DNA of 64,000 bases from Gammaproteobacteria bacterium (GCA_018826295.1 JAHJZX010000068.1:62001-126000), one strand, 5' to 3'; counted from the stretch's first letter, positions 27,587 through 37,236 are shown. Notes: a model not told the origin generated them from the sequence alone. A program made the numbers and translations.

Positions 27587-27699
27587 GGTAAAGCCTGTGG
27601 AAAAACCAAATTAGCGCTAGTGTAGCCGCAGGCAAATTAAGATACAAAAATATCCTATACTGCATTTATCAGGGCATCAATTCGGAGTGAGCCGCAGTA

Positions 27700-29559
27700 A
27701 TGACAGCTTTACCAGCAGACCAAAGTAGTTTCTTCCAGCTGGTGGCTGAAATGTCTAACAGCCTGGTGCAGAGCTCATCAGCCGGGCTCGATCATGCTAT
27801 TAATGACGCCCTGGCAAAAATTGGCGCATATTTTAATGCTGATCGCAGTTATTTATTTCAGTTCGATGCCAGCCTGTGTTTTGCCGATAATACTCACGAA
27901 TGGTGTGCGCCACTTGTCAGTGCGCAAAAAGACCTGCTGCAACGCCTGCCAGTTAGCATCTTTAGTTACTGGATTGGCAGCTTTGAACAGGGGCAATATA
28001 TTCAAATTGATGATATTGCAGAGCTGGATAAAAACTCTGCTGAGTATCAATTGCTGGCGTCTCAGCAGATCCGCTCTGTTCTGATGTTACCGCTACTAAC
28101 ACAAAGCAGTTTAACCGGTATGTTCGGTGTCGACTTAGTGCGCCACCATTACACGTGGTGTGCTGGCGAAATAGCCGCTTTGCAACTTATCTCGGGTAAT
28201 ATCTGTGGCGCCTTAATGCGCCAACGCGCTGAGCGCAAAGCCGAAAGCCTGGCGTTGTATGATCAGCTAACTGCGCTGGCTAACCGCCAGCTTACGCTGG
28301 ACCGGCTGCAGCAAGCCATTGCCAATTGTGGTCGTCAGCAACAATACGCGGCGGTGCTGTTTATTGATGTGGATAACTTTAAACAGTTTAACGACAGTTA
28401 TGGCTATGCCGAAGGCGATTTATTGCTACGGCATGTCAGCCATACTATCCAACATAGCCTGCGCCAGGGGGACACTTTGGGCCGTTTTGCTGCTGATGAA
28501 TTTGTCGTTATCCTGGAGCAACTCTCTGAAACCAGCCAAAACGCTATTAGCGCTGTTAAAGCTGTTGCCGAAAAAATAATGCAACAGGTACAACAGCAAT
28601 ACCAGCGCCAGCACATTTGTTATCACGCCAGTATCAGTATTGGTATCAGTCTGTTTAATGATGCCAGTTACAGCGCGGATATGTTAATTACGCAGGCCGA
28701 CATGGCTATGTTTCAGGCCAAAGCTGCCGGGCGCAATGCGCTGCATTTTTTTGACCCTTTACTGCAAGCCAATGCCACATCACGCACGGTGTTAGATAAC
28801 GAGCTGCGTCAGGCCATCGCTGGCCAGCAATTTGTGCTGTATTACCAGTTACAATTAGACGCCCAGGGCCAGCTAGTGGGCGCTGAAGCCCTGATCCGCT
28901 GGCAACACCCGCAGCGAGGTGTGGTAAACCCGGGCGATTTTATCGGCTACGCCGAACAAAGCGGTCTTATCGTCGCTATAGGCGATATAGTATTACAACA
29001 AGCTTGCCGGCAGCTGCAGCAATGGCAGCAGGACAGCCGCACGGCCGGGCTTACTGTGGCGGTAAATATTAGCGCACGGCAATTTCGTCAAGCTGACTTT
29101 GTTAGCCGGGTAATTAAAATACTGCAAGAAAGTGGCGCCAAAGCCAGTGGCCTGACACTGGAGCTGACCGAAAGTATGCTGATAAGCGACATTGACGACG
29201 TGCGGGATAAAATGCAGCAATTATCTGCCCTGGGGCTGGAATTTTCTCTGGATGACTTTGGTACCGGTTATTCCTCGTTGGCGTATCTGAAAAAATTACC
29301 GTTAAATCAGTTAAAAATAGATCGCGGCTTTGTACGGGATATTCTCACTGACTCAAACGATGAAGCCATAGCCCGGATGATAATCGCCCTGGGCACAGCA
29401 CTTGGCCTAAGTGTACTGGCTGAAGGGATAGAAACCCCTGAGCAACTGCAAAAGCTAAAACAGCTAGGCTGTCAGCAGTTTCAGGGCTATTTGCTTGGCA
29501 AACCACAGCCCGTTGAACACATCAATTCTGCTTTGTTAGCAATGCCGGTCTATAAATGA
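27700..29559 (+). CDS. GAF-GGDEF-EAL protein, probable c-di-GMP phosphodiesterase
   Basis: A 619-residue cytosolic signalling protein. A GAF sensor domain occupies about residues 10-175. The GGDEF domain (185-350) has a degenerate active site, AADEF at 264-268, but keeps the RQGD inhibitory-site motif at 255-258, so it probably binds but does not make c-di-GMP. The EAL domain (365-610) looks intact: EAL at 396-398, VNISARQF, LELTES, DDFGTGYSS, LKIDRGF and VLAEGIETPEQ. The net effect should be c-di-GMP breakdown, perhaps tuned by the GAF ligand and GTP. c-di-GMP commonly controls curli, but no direct link to the csg genes is shown. Confidence 0.92.
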   Translation: MTALPADQSSFFQLVAEMSNSLVQSSSAGLDHAINDALAKIGAYFNADRSYLFQFDASLCFADNTHEWCAPLVSAQKDLLQRLPVSIFSYWIGSFEQGQYIQIDDIAELDKNSAEYQLLASQQIRSVLMLPLLTQSSLTGMFGVDLVRHHYTWCAGEIAALQLISGNICGALMRQRAERKAESLALYDQLTALANRQLTLDRLQQAIANCGRQQQYAAVLFIDVDNFKQFNDSYGYAEGDLLLRHVSHTIQHSLRQGDTLGRFAADEFVVILEQLSETSQNAISAVKAVAEKIMQQVQQQYQRQHICYHASISIGISLFNDASYSADMLITQADMAMFQAKAAGRNALHFFDPLLQANATSRTVLDNELRQAIAGQQFVLYYQLQLDAQGQLVGAEALIRWQHPQRGVVNPGDFIGYAEQSGLIVAIGDIVLQQACRQLQQWQQDSRTAGLTVAVNISARQFRQADFVSRVIKILQESGAKASGLTLELTESMLISDIDDVRDKMQQLSALGLEFSLDDFGTGYSSLAYLKKLPLNQLKIDRGFVRDILTDSNDEAIARMIIALGTALGLSVLAEGIETPEQLQKLKQLGCQQFQGYLLGKPQPVEHINSALLAMPVYK

Positions 29560-29617
29560 ATACCATCTGATTTTATAAAAACGAGTGGACGACTTTCGGG
29601 TTGTTGAATTTCAGGCA

Positions 29618-29642
29618 CAAAAAAACCGACTTTATTAGTCGG
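29618..29642 (-). terminator. Rho-independent terminator after the tRNA cluster
   Basis: On the minus strand CCGACT pairs with AGTCGG around AATAA and is followed by seven T residues. It starts seven bases after the CCA end of the downstream tRNA. Confidence 0.88.
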
Positions 29643-29648
29643 CTTAGT

Positions 29649-29725
<77 letters not shown>

Positions 29726-29778
29726 TCCGTGAATTATCCCCGAGCAGTAGAGATAACTATTTAATTTGCAATGAAAGC

Positions 29779-29838
29779 TGGTTGCGGGAGCCAGATTTAG
29801 ACCTTCGCCCCGTGGTTATAGAGAGGAGCCCGAGGGCT
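29779..29838 (-). pseudogene. Decayed tRNA-fMet copy between the two intact ones
   Basis: The 3' end is nearly intact on the minus strand (CTGGCTCCCGCAACCA, against CCGGCTCCCGCAACCA). The anticodon region can be aligned (TCGGGCTC, then CTCTCT inserted, ATAACC, then about seven extra bases, then GAAGGTC). About eight bases of the T-arm are missing, and the D-arm and 5' acceptor strand are not recognisable. It cannot fold as a tRNA. It lies in the expected place for a third tandem repeat. Confidence 0.7.
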
Positions 29839-29867
29839 GTTAACTATTACCACTTTCACAATCAATT

Positions 29868-29944
<77 letters not shown>

Positions 29945-29962
29945 TCCGTCATTGCGGGGCGC

Positions 29963-29991
29963 ATCTTAGTGTTTTTGCAGATGCCTTGCAA
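29963..29991 (-). promoter_or_regulatory. Promoter of the tRNA-fMet cluster
   Basis: On the minus strand: TTGCAA (29991-29986), an exact 17-base spacer, TAAGAT (29968-29963), then the GC-rich discriminator GCGCCCC. A GC-rich discriminator is the hallmark of stringently controlled stable-RNA promoters. It sits about 19 bases upstream of the mature 5' end of the first tRNA. Confidence 0.65.
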
Positions 29992-30148
29992 GCGCTAAAC
30001 AGCTTTTATTTTTAATAAGTTGCTTAACTGCCGCTTTCTTATACAAGCCGCTGTTAAAATCAGCAATCCTGGCGTCAGATAAAAAGCCAACCGGTTAAAG
30101 CTGGTCTTCTGCTATACTGTGCGCCATTTTTGTTTCGGGTGTAATGCA

Positions 30149-32263
30149 ATGCTGCAATTCTGGGCGTTAACGTCTAAAGGGGTAGAGGAGTTGCTGGCGG
30201 ATGAAGTTCGTCAGCACGGTGGTGAAGTCTTAAAAGTGACCATGGGTGTGGTGCGCTTTACGGCGGAGCTGCGTACAGCTTATCAGCTATGTTTATGGTC
30301 GCGCCTGGCGACCCGTATTTTGCGCCTTATACAGTCAGAGCCGGTTACCGCCGACAGCGACTTATATCAGGTAGCACAGAAAATTGACTGGCTGCAGCAT
30401 ATGGCACTGCGTAACACCTTAGCAGTAGAGTGCGTAGGTAAACACCCTAAGATTGATAATACTCAGTTTGGTGCTATCCGGTTAAAAGACGCCATAGTCG
30501 ATCAATTCCGCGAAGAAACCGGTAACCGGCCCGACGTGGACCGTATGGCGCCAGATGTACGCTTTCAGGTGCGGTTAGACAAAGCACATTTTCACTTTTT
30601 ACAGGATTTCTCCGGCCCGTCGTTGCACCAGCGTGGCTATCGTGCCGGTCAGGGCGAGGCGCCGTTAAAAGAACATTTGGCCGCAGCATTAATAAAGCGC
30701 TCTGGCTGGCAAGCTGAGCAACCCTTTTTTGACCCGTTTTGCGGCAGTGGCACTATAGTAGTGGAAGCGGCGCTGATAGCGTTGAACAAAGCGCCTGGCT
30801 TAAGCCGGGAAAAGTTTGCTTTTGAAGGCTGGCCAGGCCATCGTGATGCGATTTGGCAGCAGTTAAAGCAAGAGGCTAAAGCGGCAGAACACAATTTGCC
30901 CGCAACTGTGCAGTTTTGGGGCTCGGATTTTGATGAGCGCAATTTGGCCAAAGCCAAACAAAATGCAGCCCGCGCCGGCGTTGCCGCCTATGTACAGTTT
31001 GACTTCGCCGATGCCACAGCGTTAAAAGCTGCGGTGTCTAATACGCCGGGCGTAATTGTTACCAACCCGCCCTATGGCGAGCGATTGGGCGATTTACCCT
31101 CGTTAATACCGCTGTACAGCAAGTTCTCGTTGGCGTTAAAGCAGCATTATAGCGGTTGGCGTTTAGCCATTATTACCTCAAATACCGATTTGTTGCGTGC
31201 GCTGCGTTTATCGAAAAGCAAAAGCTATAAATTTACGAATGGTCCGCTCGATTGTGACTTTACCTTGTTTGATTTAACTGAAAAGCAAGTAGCGGTAAGC
31301 TCTGATGCACCGGCACTGTTTTTTAGTGAGAGCAGCTCTTTTGGTAATCGTTTGGCGAAAAACCTCAAGCAATTGCAGAAATGGGCCAAAAAAGAAGGCT
31401 TAAGCTGCTACCGGCTGTATGATGCGGACATTCCTGAATATAACGTTGCAGTTGACTGGTACGACGGCGAAGTAGTCGTACATGAATATGCTGCACCTGG
31501 CACAGTAGATGAGCAGGTGTCGCAAAAACGCTTATTTGATGTGGTAAACCAGGTGCCGCAAGTGTTGGGTATCAGCTCAGATAAAATGATTTTAAAGGTA
31601 CGGGAAAAGCAAAAGGGTACATCGCAGTATCAGGCGCTGAACAAAGCCGGCCAGTACAAAGAAGTAACAGAGTATGGCGCTAAGTTTTTAGTTAACCTGC
31701 GTGATTATCTCGATACCGGTTTGTTTTTGGACCACCGTATAACGCGTCGGATGATCCAGCAGCAGGCTAAAGGTAAAAGCGTATTAAACCTGTTTGCTTA
31801 CACCGGTAGTGCTTCTGTGCACGCTGCGGTTGGCGGCGCAGCCAGCGTAACAACGGTGGATATGTCTAACACTTATTTAGACTGGGCCAAACGCAACTTC
31901 AACATCAATGGCTTAAGCGGTAAGCAGTACCAGTTTGAACAGGCCGATTGTTTGCAATGGTTAAGCCGTTGTCGTAACCAGTTTGATTTAATCTTTGTGG
32001 ATCCGCCAACGTTTTCTAACTCAAAGCGGATGCAGGATAGCTGGGATGTACAACGTGATCACGTTAACTTACTGAATATGTTAACCGCACGCTTAGCGCC
32101 AGGCGGTAAAGTCATTTTCTCTAACAATAAACGCCGCTTTAAAATTGACACCCAGGCGCTGAATGACGCCGGCTGGCAGGTGAAAGATATTTCTGCAGCC
32201 ACCTTACCGGAAGATTTTAAGCGCAACCCGAATATTCACGTTTGTTTTGAATTAACACGGTAA
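30149..32263 (+). CDS. rlmL: Fused 23S rRNA methyltransferase RlmKL (m2G2445/m7G2069)
   Basis: A 704-residue two-enzyme fusion that methylates G2445 (RlmL half) and G2069 (RlmK half) of 23S rRNA. The ATG at 30149 matches E. coli RlmL in length (702) and N-terminus (LTSKGVEELLADEV). A GTG at 30119 is in frame but overlaps a TATACT -10-like element at 30113-30118. Domains: ferredoxin-like and THUMP (about 1-155), RlmL methyltransferase (FFDPFCGSGTIVVEAAL, then IVTNPPYGERLGD), then RlmK methyltransferase (VLNLFAYTGSASVHAA, then IFVDPPTFSNSKRM). It leads a tight run with the glutaredoxin and uup genes. Confidence 0.95.
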   Translation: MLQFWALTSKGVEELLADEVRQHGGEVLKVTMGVVRFTAELRTAYQLCLWSRLATRILRLIQSEPVTADSDLYQVAQKIDWLQHMALRNTLAVECVGKHPKIDNTQFGAIRLKDAIVDQFREETGNRPDVDRMAPDVRFQVRLDKAHFHFLQDFSGPSLHQRGYRAGQGEAPLKEHLAAALIKRSGWQAEQPFFDPFCGSGTIVVEAALIALNKAPGLSREKFAFEGWPGHRDAIWQQLKQEAKAAEHNLPATVQFWGSDFDERNLAKAKQNAARAGVAAYVQFDFADATALKAAVSNTPGVIVTNPPYGERLGDLPSLIPLYSKFSLALKQHYSGWRLAIITSNTDLLRALRLSKSKSYKFTNGPLDCDFTLFDLTEKQVAVSSDAPALFFSESSSFGNRLAKNLKQLQKWAKKEGLSCYRLYDADIPEYNVAVDWYDGEVVVHEYAAPGTVDEQVSQKRLFDVVNQVPQVLGISSDKMILKVREKQKGTSQYQALNKAGQYKEVTEYGAKFLVNLRDYLDTGLFLDHRITRRMIQQQAKGKSVLNLFAYTGSASVHAAVGGAASVTTVDMSNTYLDWAKRNFNINGLSGKQYQFEQADCLQWLSRCRNQFDLIFVDPPTFSNSKRMQDSWDVQRDHVNLLNMLTARLAPGGKVIFSNNKRRFKIDTQALNDAGWQVKDISAATLPEDFKRNPNIHVCFELTR

Positions 32264-32266
32264 AGC

Positions 32267-32503
32267 ATGCAGCCGGTATTAACCTTATACACCACCTGGG
32301 GTTGTCATCTGTGCGAGCAGGCCGAGCAGCTATTGCTCAAGCTTGGCCTGGCCGGACAGTTTCAACTGGTGGATATCGTAGACGATGAAGCGGCGTTCGC
32401 ACGCTACCGGGTGGCGATACCTGTGCTAAAACAGGGTGACAACGAATTATACTGGCCCTTTGACGAGAGCCAGCTTGCAACATGGCTTAAGGATGTAAAG
32501 TAG
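32267..32503 (+). CDS. Glutaredoxin-family protein
   Basis: A 78-residue thioredoxin-fold protein with the redox motif CHLC at residues 14-17 (TTWGCHLCEQA) and the cis-Pro segment VAIPVLK near 48-54. It belongs to the short DUF836-type glutaredoxins. The gene starts three bases after the rlmL stop and shares one base with the start of uup, so all three are likely cotranscribed. The target is unknown. Confidence 0.88.
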   Translation: MQPVLTLYTTWGCHLCEQAEQLLLKLGLAGQFQLVDIVDDEAAFARYRVAIPVLKQGDNELYWPFDESQLATWLKDVK

Positions 32504-34401
32504 TGGAATTATTACGTTTTCAGCAGGCGTGTTTGGCCTTTGGCACCCACCCGATTTTAGATCATGTCGACTTTAGTTTATTTAGCGGCGAGCGGGTGTG
32601 TCTGGTTGGCCGCAATGGCGCCGGTAAGTCGTCTTTTTTAAAATTGCTGACCGGTCAGCAAAATCTGGATGATGGCCAGATAGTTGTGAATACCGGTGTC
32701 GTATTAAGTCGTTTAGAGCAAGATCCGCCGGCAAAAATGGATGTAAAAATAGCCGATTTTATTCGTGAAGGTGCCGGCGATTTAGCGCAAAAAGCGCAGC
32801 AGTTTTATACCTTGTCAGAAAACTTAGATGGCGCAACCGATGCCGACTATCGCCTGTTTGAGCAGCTGCAGGCTGAAATGGATACCCGGGATGGCTGGGG
32901 GCTTGAGTCACGCGTTACCGATTTATGCCAGCAATTTGACATGAACCCCGACGCCAGTTTAGCCACCTTATCAGGCGGTTGGCTGCGTAAAGCAGCCCTG
33001 GCACGGGCGCTGATAGCCAAACCGGACATTTTACTGCTGGATGAGCCAACCAACCATTTGGATGTGGCAGCGATACAGTGGCTGGAACAGTTTTTACTGA
33101 ATTTTTCCGGCGCCATTATTTTTATCTCACACGACCGGGCTTTTATCCGGGCATTGGCCAGTCGTATTATTGATCTGGACCGTGGTCAGTTAACTTCGCA
33201 CCCTGGCAACTATCAGGAATATCTTGATCGCAAACAAAAGATGCTGGAAGACGAGCAGCAGCACAATGCGCTGTTTGACAAAAAACTGGCTGAAGAAGAA
33301 GTGTGGATCCGCCAGGGTATTAAAGCCCGTCGTACCCGTAACGAAGGCCGGGTTAGGGCGCTTAAAGCCCTGCGCCGTGAGCGCGCAGAACGGGTAGAAA
33401 CCCTGGGCAAGGTCGATTTTAATATCGAGCAAGCCGATCGCTCTGGCAAGCTGGTGTTTGAAACCAAAGGCATCCACTGTGGTTTTAATGGCAAAACCGT
33501 GATCGATAAACTCGACTTATTGGTAATGCGCGGCGACCGTATAGCGCTGGTAGGGCCAAATGGAGTGGGTAAATCGACACTGATTAAGCTGTTACTGGGT
33601 GATTATAAGCACGACAGTGGTGACATTAAGCGCGGTACCAATATTGAAGTCGCGTATTTTGACCAGCATCGTATAGCACTGGATTTAGAAGCCACGGTGC
33701 AGGACAACGTGGCCGAAGGTAAGCAGGAGATTACCCAAAACGGCAAAACCCGGCATGTACTTAGCTACCTGCAAGACTTTTTATTTCCACCGGCGCGGGC
33801 GCGTACTCCGGTGAAAGCCTTGTCTGGCGGTGAAAAGAACCGCCTGTTGCTAGCCAAGCTATTCGCCAGACCCAGTAACCTGTTAATTCTGGATGAACCA
33901 ACCAACGACTTAGACGTTGAGACACTGGAGTTGCTGGAAGACATACTGCAGCAATATCAGGGTACGGTGCTGCTGGTTAGCCACGACCGTGAATTTGTCA
34001 ACAATACCGTTACCAGCTCGCTGCTGTTTGCCGGCGCGGGTAAAATAGTTGAAATTGCCGGCGGTTATGACGACGTTATTGCCTATCAGCAACGTAATCA
34101 AGTTACCGCTACCTTACAAAAAGTGACAAAAAATAGCCCGGCTGCAGTTGAACAAACTACAGTACAGGCTTCTGTTAGCAGTGCTAAGAAGTTATCATAC
34201 AAAGAAAAACGTGAGCTGGAAGAGTTGCCGGCACTAATAGAGCAGCTGGAAACCGAGCTGGAAGCACTGCAGTTAACCGTGAATGACGCTGAGTTTTTTA
34301 AACAAAGCAGTGAGCAAACCCAGAGCACGTTGAACCTATTGCAACAGACCGAGTCGAAGCTGGCGCAAGCATATCAGCGCTGGGAACAACTAGACGCATA
34401 A
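32503..34401 (+). CDS. uup: ABC-F ATPase Uup
   Basis: A 632-residue cytosolic protein with two ABC ATPase domains and no membrane segments. Domain 1 has GRNGAGKSSFLKLL, signature LSGGWLRKAALARAL and [11 protein letters not shown]; domain 2 has GPNGVGKSTLIKLL, LSGGEKNRLLLAKL and LILDEPTNDLD. The interdomain linker (about 235-320) is charged and helical, and a C-terminal coiled coil (about 565-630) is the mark of Uup among ABC-F proteins. Uup acts on ribosomes or branched DNA intermediates. The start is GTG overlapping the previous stop by one base. Confidence 0.93.
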   Translation: MELLRFQQACLAFGTHPILDHVDFSLFSGERVCLVGRNGAGKSSFLKLLTGQQNLDDGQIVVNTGVVLSRLEQDPPAKMDVKIADFIREGAGDLAQKAQQFYTLSENLDGATDADYRLFEQLQAEMDTRDGWGLESRVTDLCQQFDMNPDASLATLSGGWLRKAALARALIAKPDILLLDEPTNHLDVAAIQWLEQFLLNFSGAIIFISHDRAFIRALASRIIDLDRGQLTSHPGNYQEYLDRKQKMLEDEQQHNALFDKKLAEEEVWIRQGIKARRTRNEGRVRALKALRRERAERVETLGKVDFNIEQADRSGKLVFETKGIHCGFNGKTVIDKLDLLVMRGDRIALVGPNGVGKSTLIKLLLGDYKHDSGDIKRGTNIEVAYFDQHRIALDLEATVQDNVAEGKQEITQNGKTRHVLSYLQDFLFPPARARTPVKALSGGEKNRLLLAKLFARPSNLLILDEPTNDLDVETLELLEDILQQYQGTVLLVSHDREFVNNTVTSSLLFAGAGKIVEIAGGYDDVIAYQQRNQVTATLQKVTKNSPAAVEQTTVQASVSSAKKLSYKEKRELEELPALIEQLETELEALQLTVNDAEFFKQSSEQTQSTLNLLQQTESKLAQAYQRWEQLDA

Positions 34402-34425
34402 GAAGAAGTATTTTAGGGGCTTAGA

Positions 34426-36210
34426 ATGAAGTTATCTCGTATCAGTCTGGCAATAGTGCCGCTGTTAAGTGTGTTTTCTGTACAGGCGGCAGTATACAGC
34501 GTCGTTGAAGTTGGCCAGGTTGAAGAGCTTAAATCTACCTACGCTGCAGGCATCAATAATGCAGGCGATATGGTATTTAACGGCGCCATTAAGGTAACCA
34601 AGTTTGATCCTATTTCAAACCGACAGTATACGGACTTCCAATTATTTGATTTTCCACTGGATTTAAGCTTAATTGACTTTGAAAACGAGGCGATACAAAG
34701 CTTATTTACTGAAGCGGAACTGGCCGATCTGCTAAACGGCATTGTCAGCGCTGAATCGTTGAAAATTTTGTTAGAGCTTAACACGATATCGGTACTGCAG
34801 CCTATTGGCGATGCTATTAGCTATCTGAAAACTACCAATGCCGATGCAGAGAATATTTTGCTGCGTGATAGTCAGGCCAAACGCGGCAACAGTGAATATT
34901 TGCTGGCAATTAATGATGCCGGTATCGCCGCGGGTTTTGCCAGCAGTACCTTTATCTATCAGAGCTTTACGCCAGCGCCAACCGACGACGTGCCAGAGCC
35001 TGAGGCGTTAAATTATTGGGTACCAACTTTACCCTATTCATCAGCAGTCGTGTTTAACAACAATACTGTAACGACGTTATCTGCACCTTACACCGAATTA
35101 GGTGGTGGTTTTAGTGTCGCCAGAAATATCAGCTCTGACAACCGCATTGCCGGTTATGGTAGTAGCGGCATGGGTGAAGCGAGTTTTGAAGCCATTACAA
35201 CCAGTTGCAATGGTGCAACCTTGCCGGTCGATTTATGTTTGTATAGAAACGCCATTAGTGGCAGTTATCAACAGCGGGCCTTGGTGTGGCAGTTACAGAG
35301 CGATGGCAGTGTAAACGCGCCGCAAGTTTATGGCTATTTAGGTGACAAAAATACCGGTGAGGCGTTTGAAGGAGTGGGTATTAACAATATTACCTACTAT
35401 AGCCAGGCCAATGCTGTAAACAATAAAGGTATTGCCGTTGGCATATCGATGTTTAGCGATTCTGATCGCATAAACCGCTACATATTTGGCAATGGATATG
35501 CCGACGGTATTTACCGTCAGGCCCACGCCAGTATTTTTGTTGGTGATCAGGTGTTACCTATAGTTGACCCGAAAGAATGGTTCATTATTCCAGGCAACAT
35601 TGGTAACAATGTTGCTGGTAGTGTCGCTATCGATATTAATGATAATAATATTGTTGTGGGCTATGCCAATAAATTCATTAACAGTAATGCAAGCAGCAAG
35701 ATGTTTGTGCACGACTATGCCAGCGGTGAAACCAATTTTCCAACCGGCTTTTTCACCAGTTCGTCGACCATTCCCAATGCTATTAATAATATGAACCAGG
35801 TTGTTGGCAATGCAGAAGTGATCATCGGTGGCACTACTACCCGGCGTAAGCACGGTTTCGTCTATGACATCGCCAGTAGTAGCTTTACTGACTTAAATAG
35901 CCTGATTGGTTGTAACACCCCTTACACCATTGTTGATGCTGTTGATATTAACGACCATGGTGTTATTACGGCCACGGCTTTGATGAAAAGAGAAAGCCGC
36001 GATCTGCTGGGTGAGCCGGTACTCGACAGTGCCGGTAACCCCGTGTTGGAAGATGTCTCAACGGTGTTACAGCTGCAACCGATTGCCAATGGCGAAGCAG
36101 AAGATTGTAATGCTGCTGACGCAGTGTATGAACGTCAGGGCGGGGCGGTTAGCTTTGCCTGGTTGTTAGCTGGAGCAGGGTTATTATGGCGTCGGCGTTT
36201 TAGCCGTTAA
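34426..36210 (+). CDS. DUF3466 exported protein with a C-terminal sorting-type tail
   Basis: A 594-residue protein with signal peptide about 1-21 (ending VFSVQA before AVYSVV). The body contains repeated Asn-Asp motifs such as AAGINNAGDMVFNG, LAINDAGIAAG, IDINDNNIVVGYA and AINNMNQVVGNA, resembling the HAF-type repeat that forms beta-propeller blades. The C-terminus is GG, a hydrophobic stretch and a basic cluster (GGAVSFAWLLAGAGLLWRRR), like the GlyGly-CTERM tag cut by rhombosortase. That would place it on the surface or secrete it via type II secretion. Function is unknown. It follows uup by 24 bases and has its own terminator. Confidence 0.83.
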   Translation: MKLSRISLAIVPLLSVFSVQAAVYSVVEVGQVEELKSTYAAGINNAGDMVFNGAIKVTKFDPISNRQYTDFQLFDFPLDLSLIDFENEAIQSLFTEAELADLLNGIVSAESLKILLELNTISVLQPIGDAISYLKTTNADAENILLRDSQAKRGNSEYLLAINDAGIAAGFASSTFIYQSFTPAPTDDVPEPEALNYWVPTLPYSSAVVFNNNTVTTLSAPYTELGGGFSVARNISSDNRIAGYGSSGMGEASFEAITTSCNGATLPVDLCLYRNAISGSYQQRALVWQLQSDGSVNAPQVYGYLGDKNTGEAFEGVGINNITYYSQANAVNNKGIAVGISMFSDSDRINRYIFGNGYADGIYRQAHASIFVGDQVLPIVDPKEWFIIPGNIGNNVAGSVAIDINDNNIVVGYANKFINSNASSKMFVHDYASGETNFPTGFFTSSSTIPNAINNMNQVVGNAEVIIGGTTTRRKHGFVYDIASSSFTDLNSLIGCNTPYTIVDAVDINDHGVITATALMKRESRDLLGEPVLDSAGNPVLEDVSTVLQLQPIANGEAEDCNAADAVYERQGGAVSFAWLLAGAGLLWRRRFSR

Positions 36211-36216
36211 TACGAT

Positions 36217-36243
36217 AAAAGCTGCTGCGGCAGCTTTTTTTTT
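36217..36243 (+). terminator. Rho-independent terminator after the DUF3466 gene
   Basis: AAAAGCTGC pairs with GCAGCTTTT around TGCG and runs into nine T residues, seven bases past the stop codon. Confidence 0.92.
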
Positions 36244-36472
36244 GCCCTCAATCGGTTGGATAAAAAACGCATAAAACCCAGATTTTTTAGTTTAATTAGA
36301 TCTAAATAAAATTGTCATCAAATCTTAAACAACTTCAGTTCGTTAGCTTTTGTCAAGCTTATAATTTGCTGAATGCAGATTGAACCTTTTGTCCTGCTCA
36401 GCTATCAATTAAAGGGTAGCCGCTGCTGAGTTAGCGGTTATTTTAATCTTAAAAGTTGAGGAAGACTGCCGT

Positions 36473-36655
36473 ATGAAAAGACAAAAACGTGATCGTCTGG
36501 AACGTGCTCATGCTCAAGGTTACCGCGCTGGTGTTACCGGACGGTCAAAAGAAATTTGCCCATATCAAGGTTTAGATACGCGCTCCCAATGGTTAGGAGG
36601 CTGGCGCGAAGCAATTGAAGACAGAAATGTAGGCTTGTTTAATAAAGGTCAGTGA
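36473..36655 (+). CDS. rmf: Ribosome modulation factor
   Basis: A 60-residue basic protein that dimerises 70S ribosomes into inactive 100S particles in stationary phase. It is recognised by MKRQKRDRLERAHAQGYRAG, then CPYQ and RSQWLGGWREA. GAGGAA precedes the ATG. It is monocistronic. The gap 36244-36472 upstream is AT-rich and probably holds its promoter, but no site was assigned there. Length (E. coli Rmf is 55) fits. Confidence 0.95.
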   Translation: MKRQKRDRLERAHAQGYRAGVTGRSKEICPYQGLDTRSQWLGGWREAIEDRNVGLFNKGQ

Positions 36656-36675
36656 TTTTCGCTAAATTAGCAGTA

Positions 36676-36700
36676 AAGCCCCGCCAACAATGCGGGGCTT
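36676..36700. terminator. Bidirectional terminator between rmf and fabA
   Basis: AAGCCCCGC pairs with GCGGGGCTT across CAACAAT, a nine-pair stem between two convergent genes. T-tracts are short on both sides (TTTA leftward, TTCGTCATTTTA rightward). Confidence 0.7.
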
Positions 36701-36723
36701 CGTCATTTTACGGCAGGGTAAAC

Positions 36724-37236
36724 TTAGAAGTTGGACGTATCCTGAAACAAGCCTACTTTTAGATCTGTAGCGGCATAGATATCGCGGCCGTCAACGCTTA
36801 CCACACCATCGGCAATGCCCATAAACAGCTTACGTTTAATTACGCGCTTAATATTAATGGTATAGGTCACTTTTTTGGCGGTTGGTAAAACCTGGCCGGT
36901 AAACTTAACTTCACCAACGCCTAAAGCCCGGCCTTTACCTGGTCCACCGGACCACCCAAGAAAAAAGCCCACCAATTGCCACATTGCATCTAAGCCTAAA
37001 CAACCTGGCATAACCGGGTCGCCTTTAAAGTGACAGGCAAAAAACCATAAATCCGGCGATATGTCTAATTCGGCGATGATTTGGCCTTTGCCATACAGGC
37101 CGCCGTCTTCAGAAATATGCGCGATACGGTCAATCATCAGCATGTTGTCTGAGGGTAATTGGGAGTTGCCATCACCAAATAGGGCGCCATTGCCGCAGGC
37201 GATTAAATCTTCTTTTGTAAAGCTATTCTTTGTCAT
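36724..37236 (-). CDS. fabA: 3-hydroxydecanoyl-ACP dehydratase/isomerase
   Basis: A 170-residue hotdog-fold enzyme that dehydrates 3-hydroxydecanoyl-ACP and isomerises the product to cis-3-decenoyl-ACP, starting unsaturated fatty acid synthesis. Catalytic His69 lies in [13 protein letters not shown] and Asp83 in LGLDAMWQL. Length and sequence closely follow E. coli FabA (172). A FabR-like operator sits 36 bases upstream. fabB is not in the window. Confidence 0.97.
   Translation of the reverse strand: MTKNSFTKEDLIACGNGALFGDGNSQLPSDNMLMIDRIAHISEDGGLYGKGQIIAELDISPDLWFFACHFKGDPVMPGCLGLDAMWQLVGFFLGWSGGPGKGRALGVGEVKFTGQVLPTAKKVTYTINIKRVIKRKLFMGIADGVVSVDGRDIYAATDLKVGLFQDTSNF

Noticed and set aside
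30119-30148. N-terminal extension of RlmKL from a GTG start
   Set aside because: It overlaps a TATACT promoter-like element and adds residues absent from E. coli RlmL, whose N-terminus aligns with the ATG at 30149.
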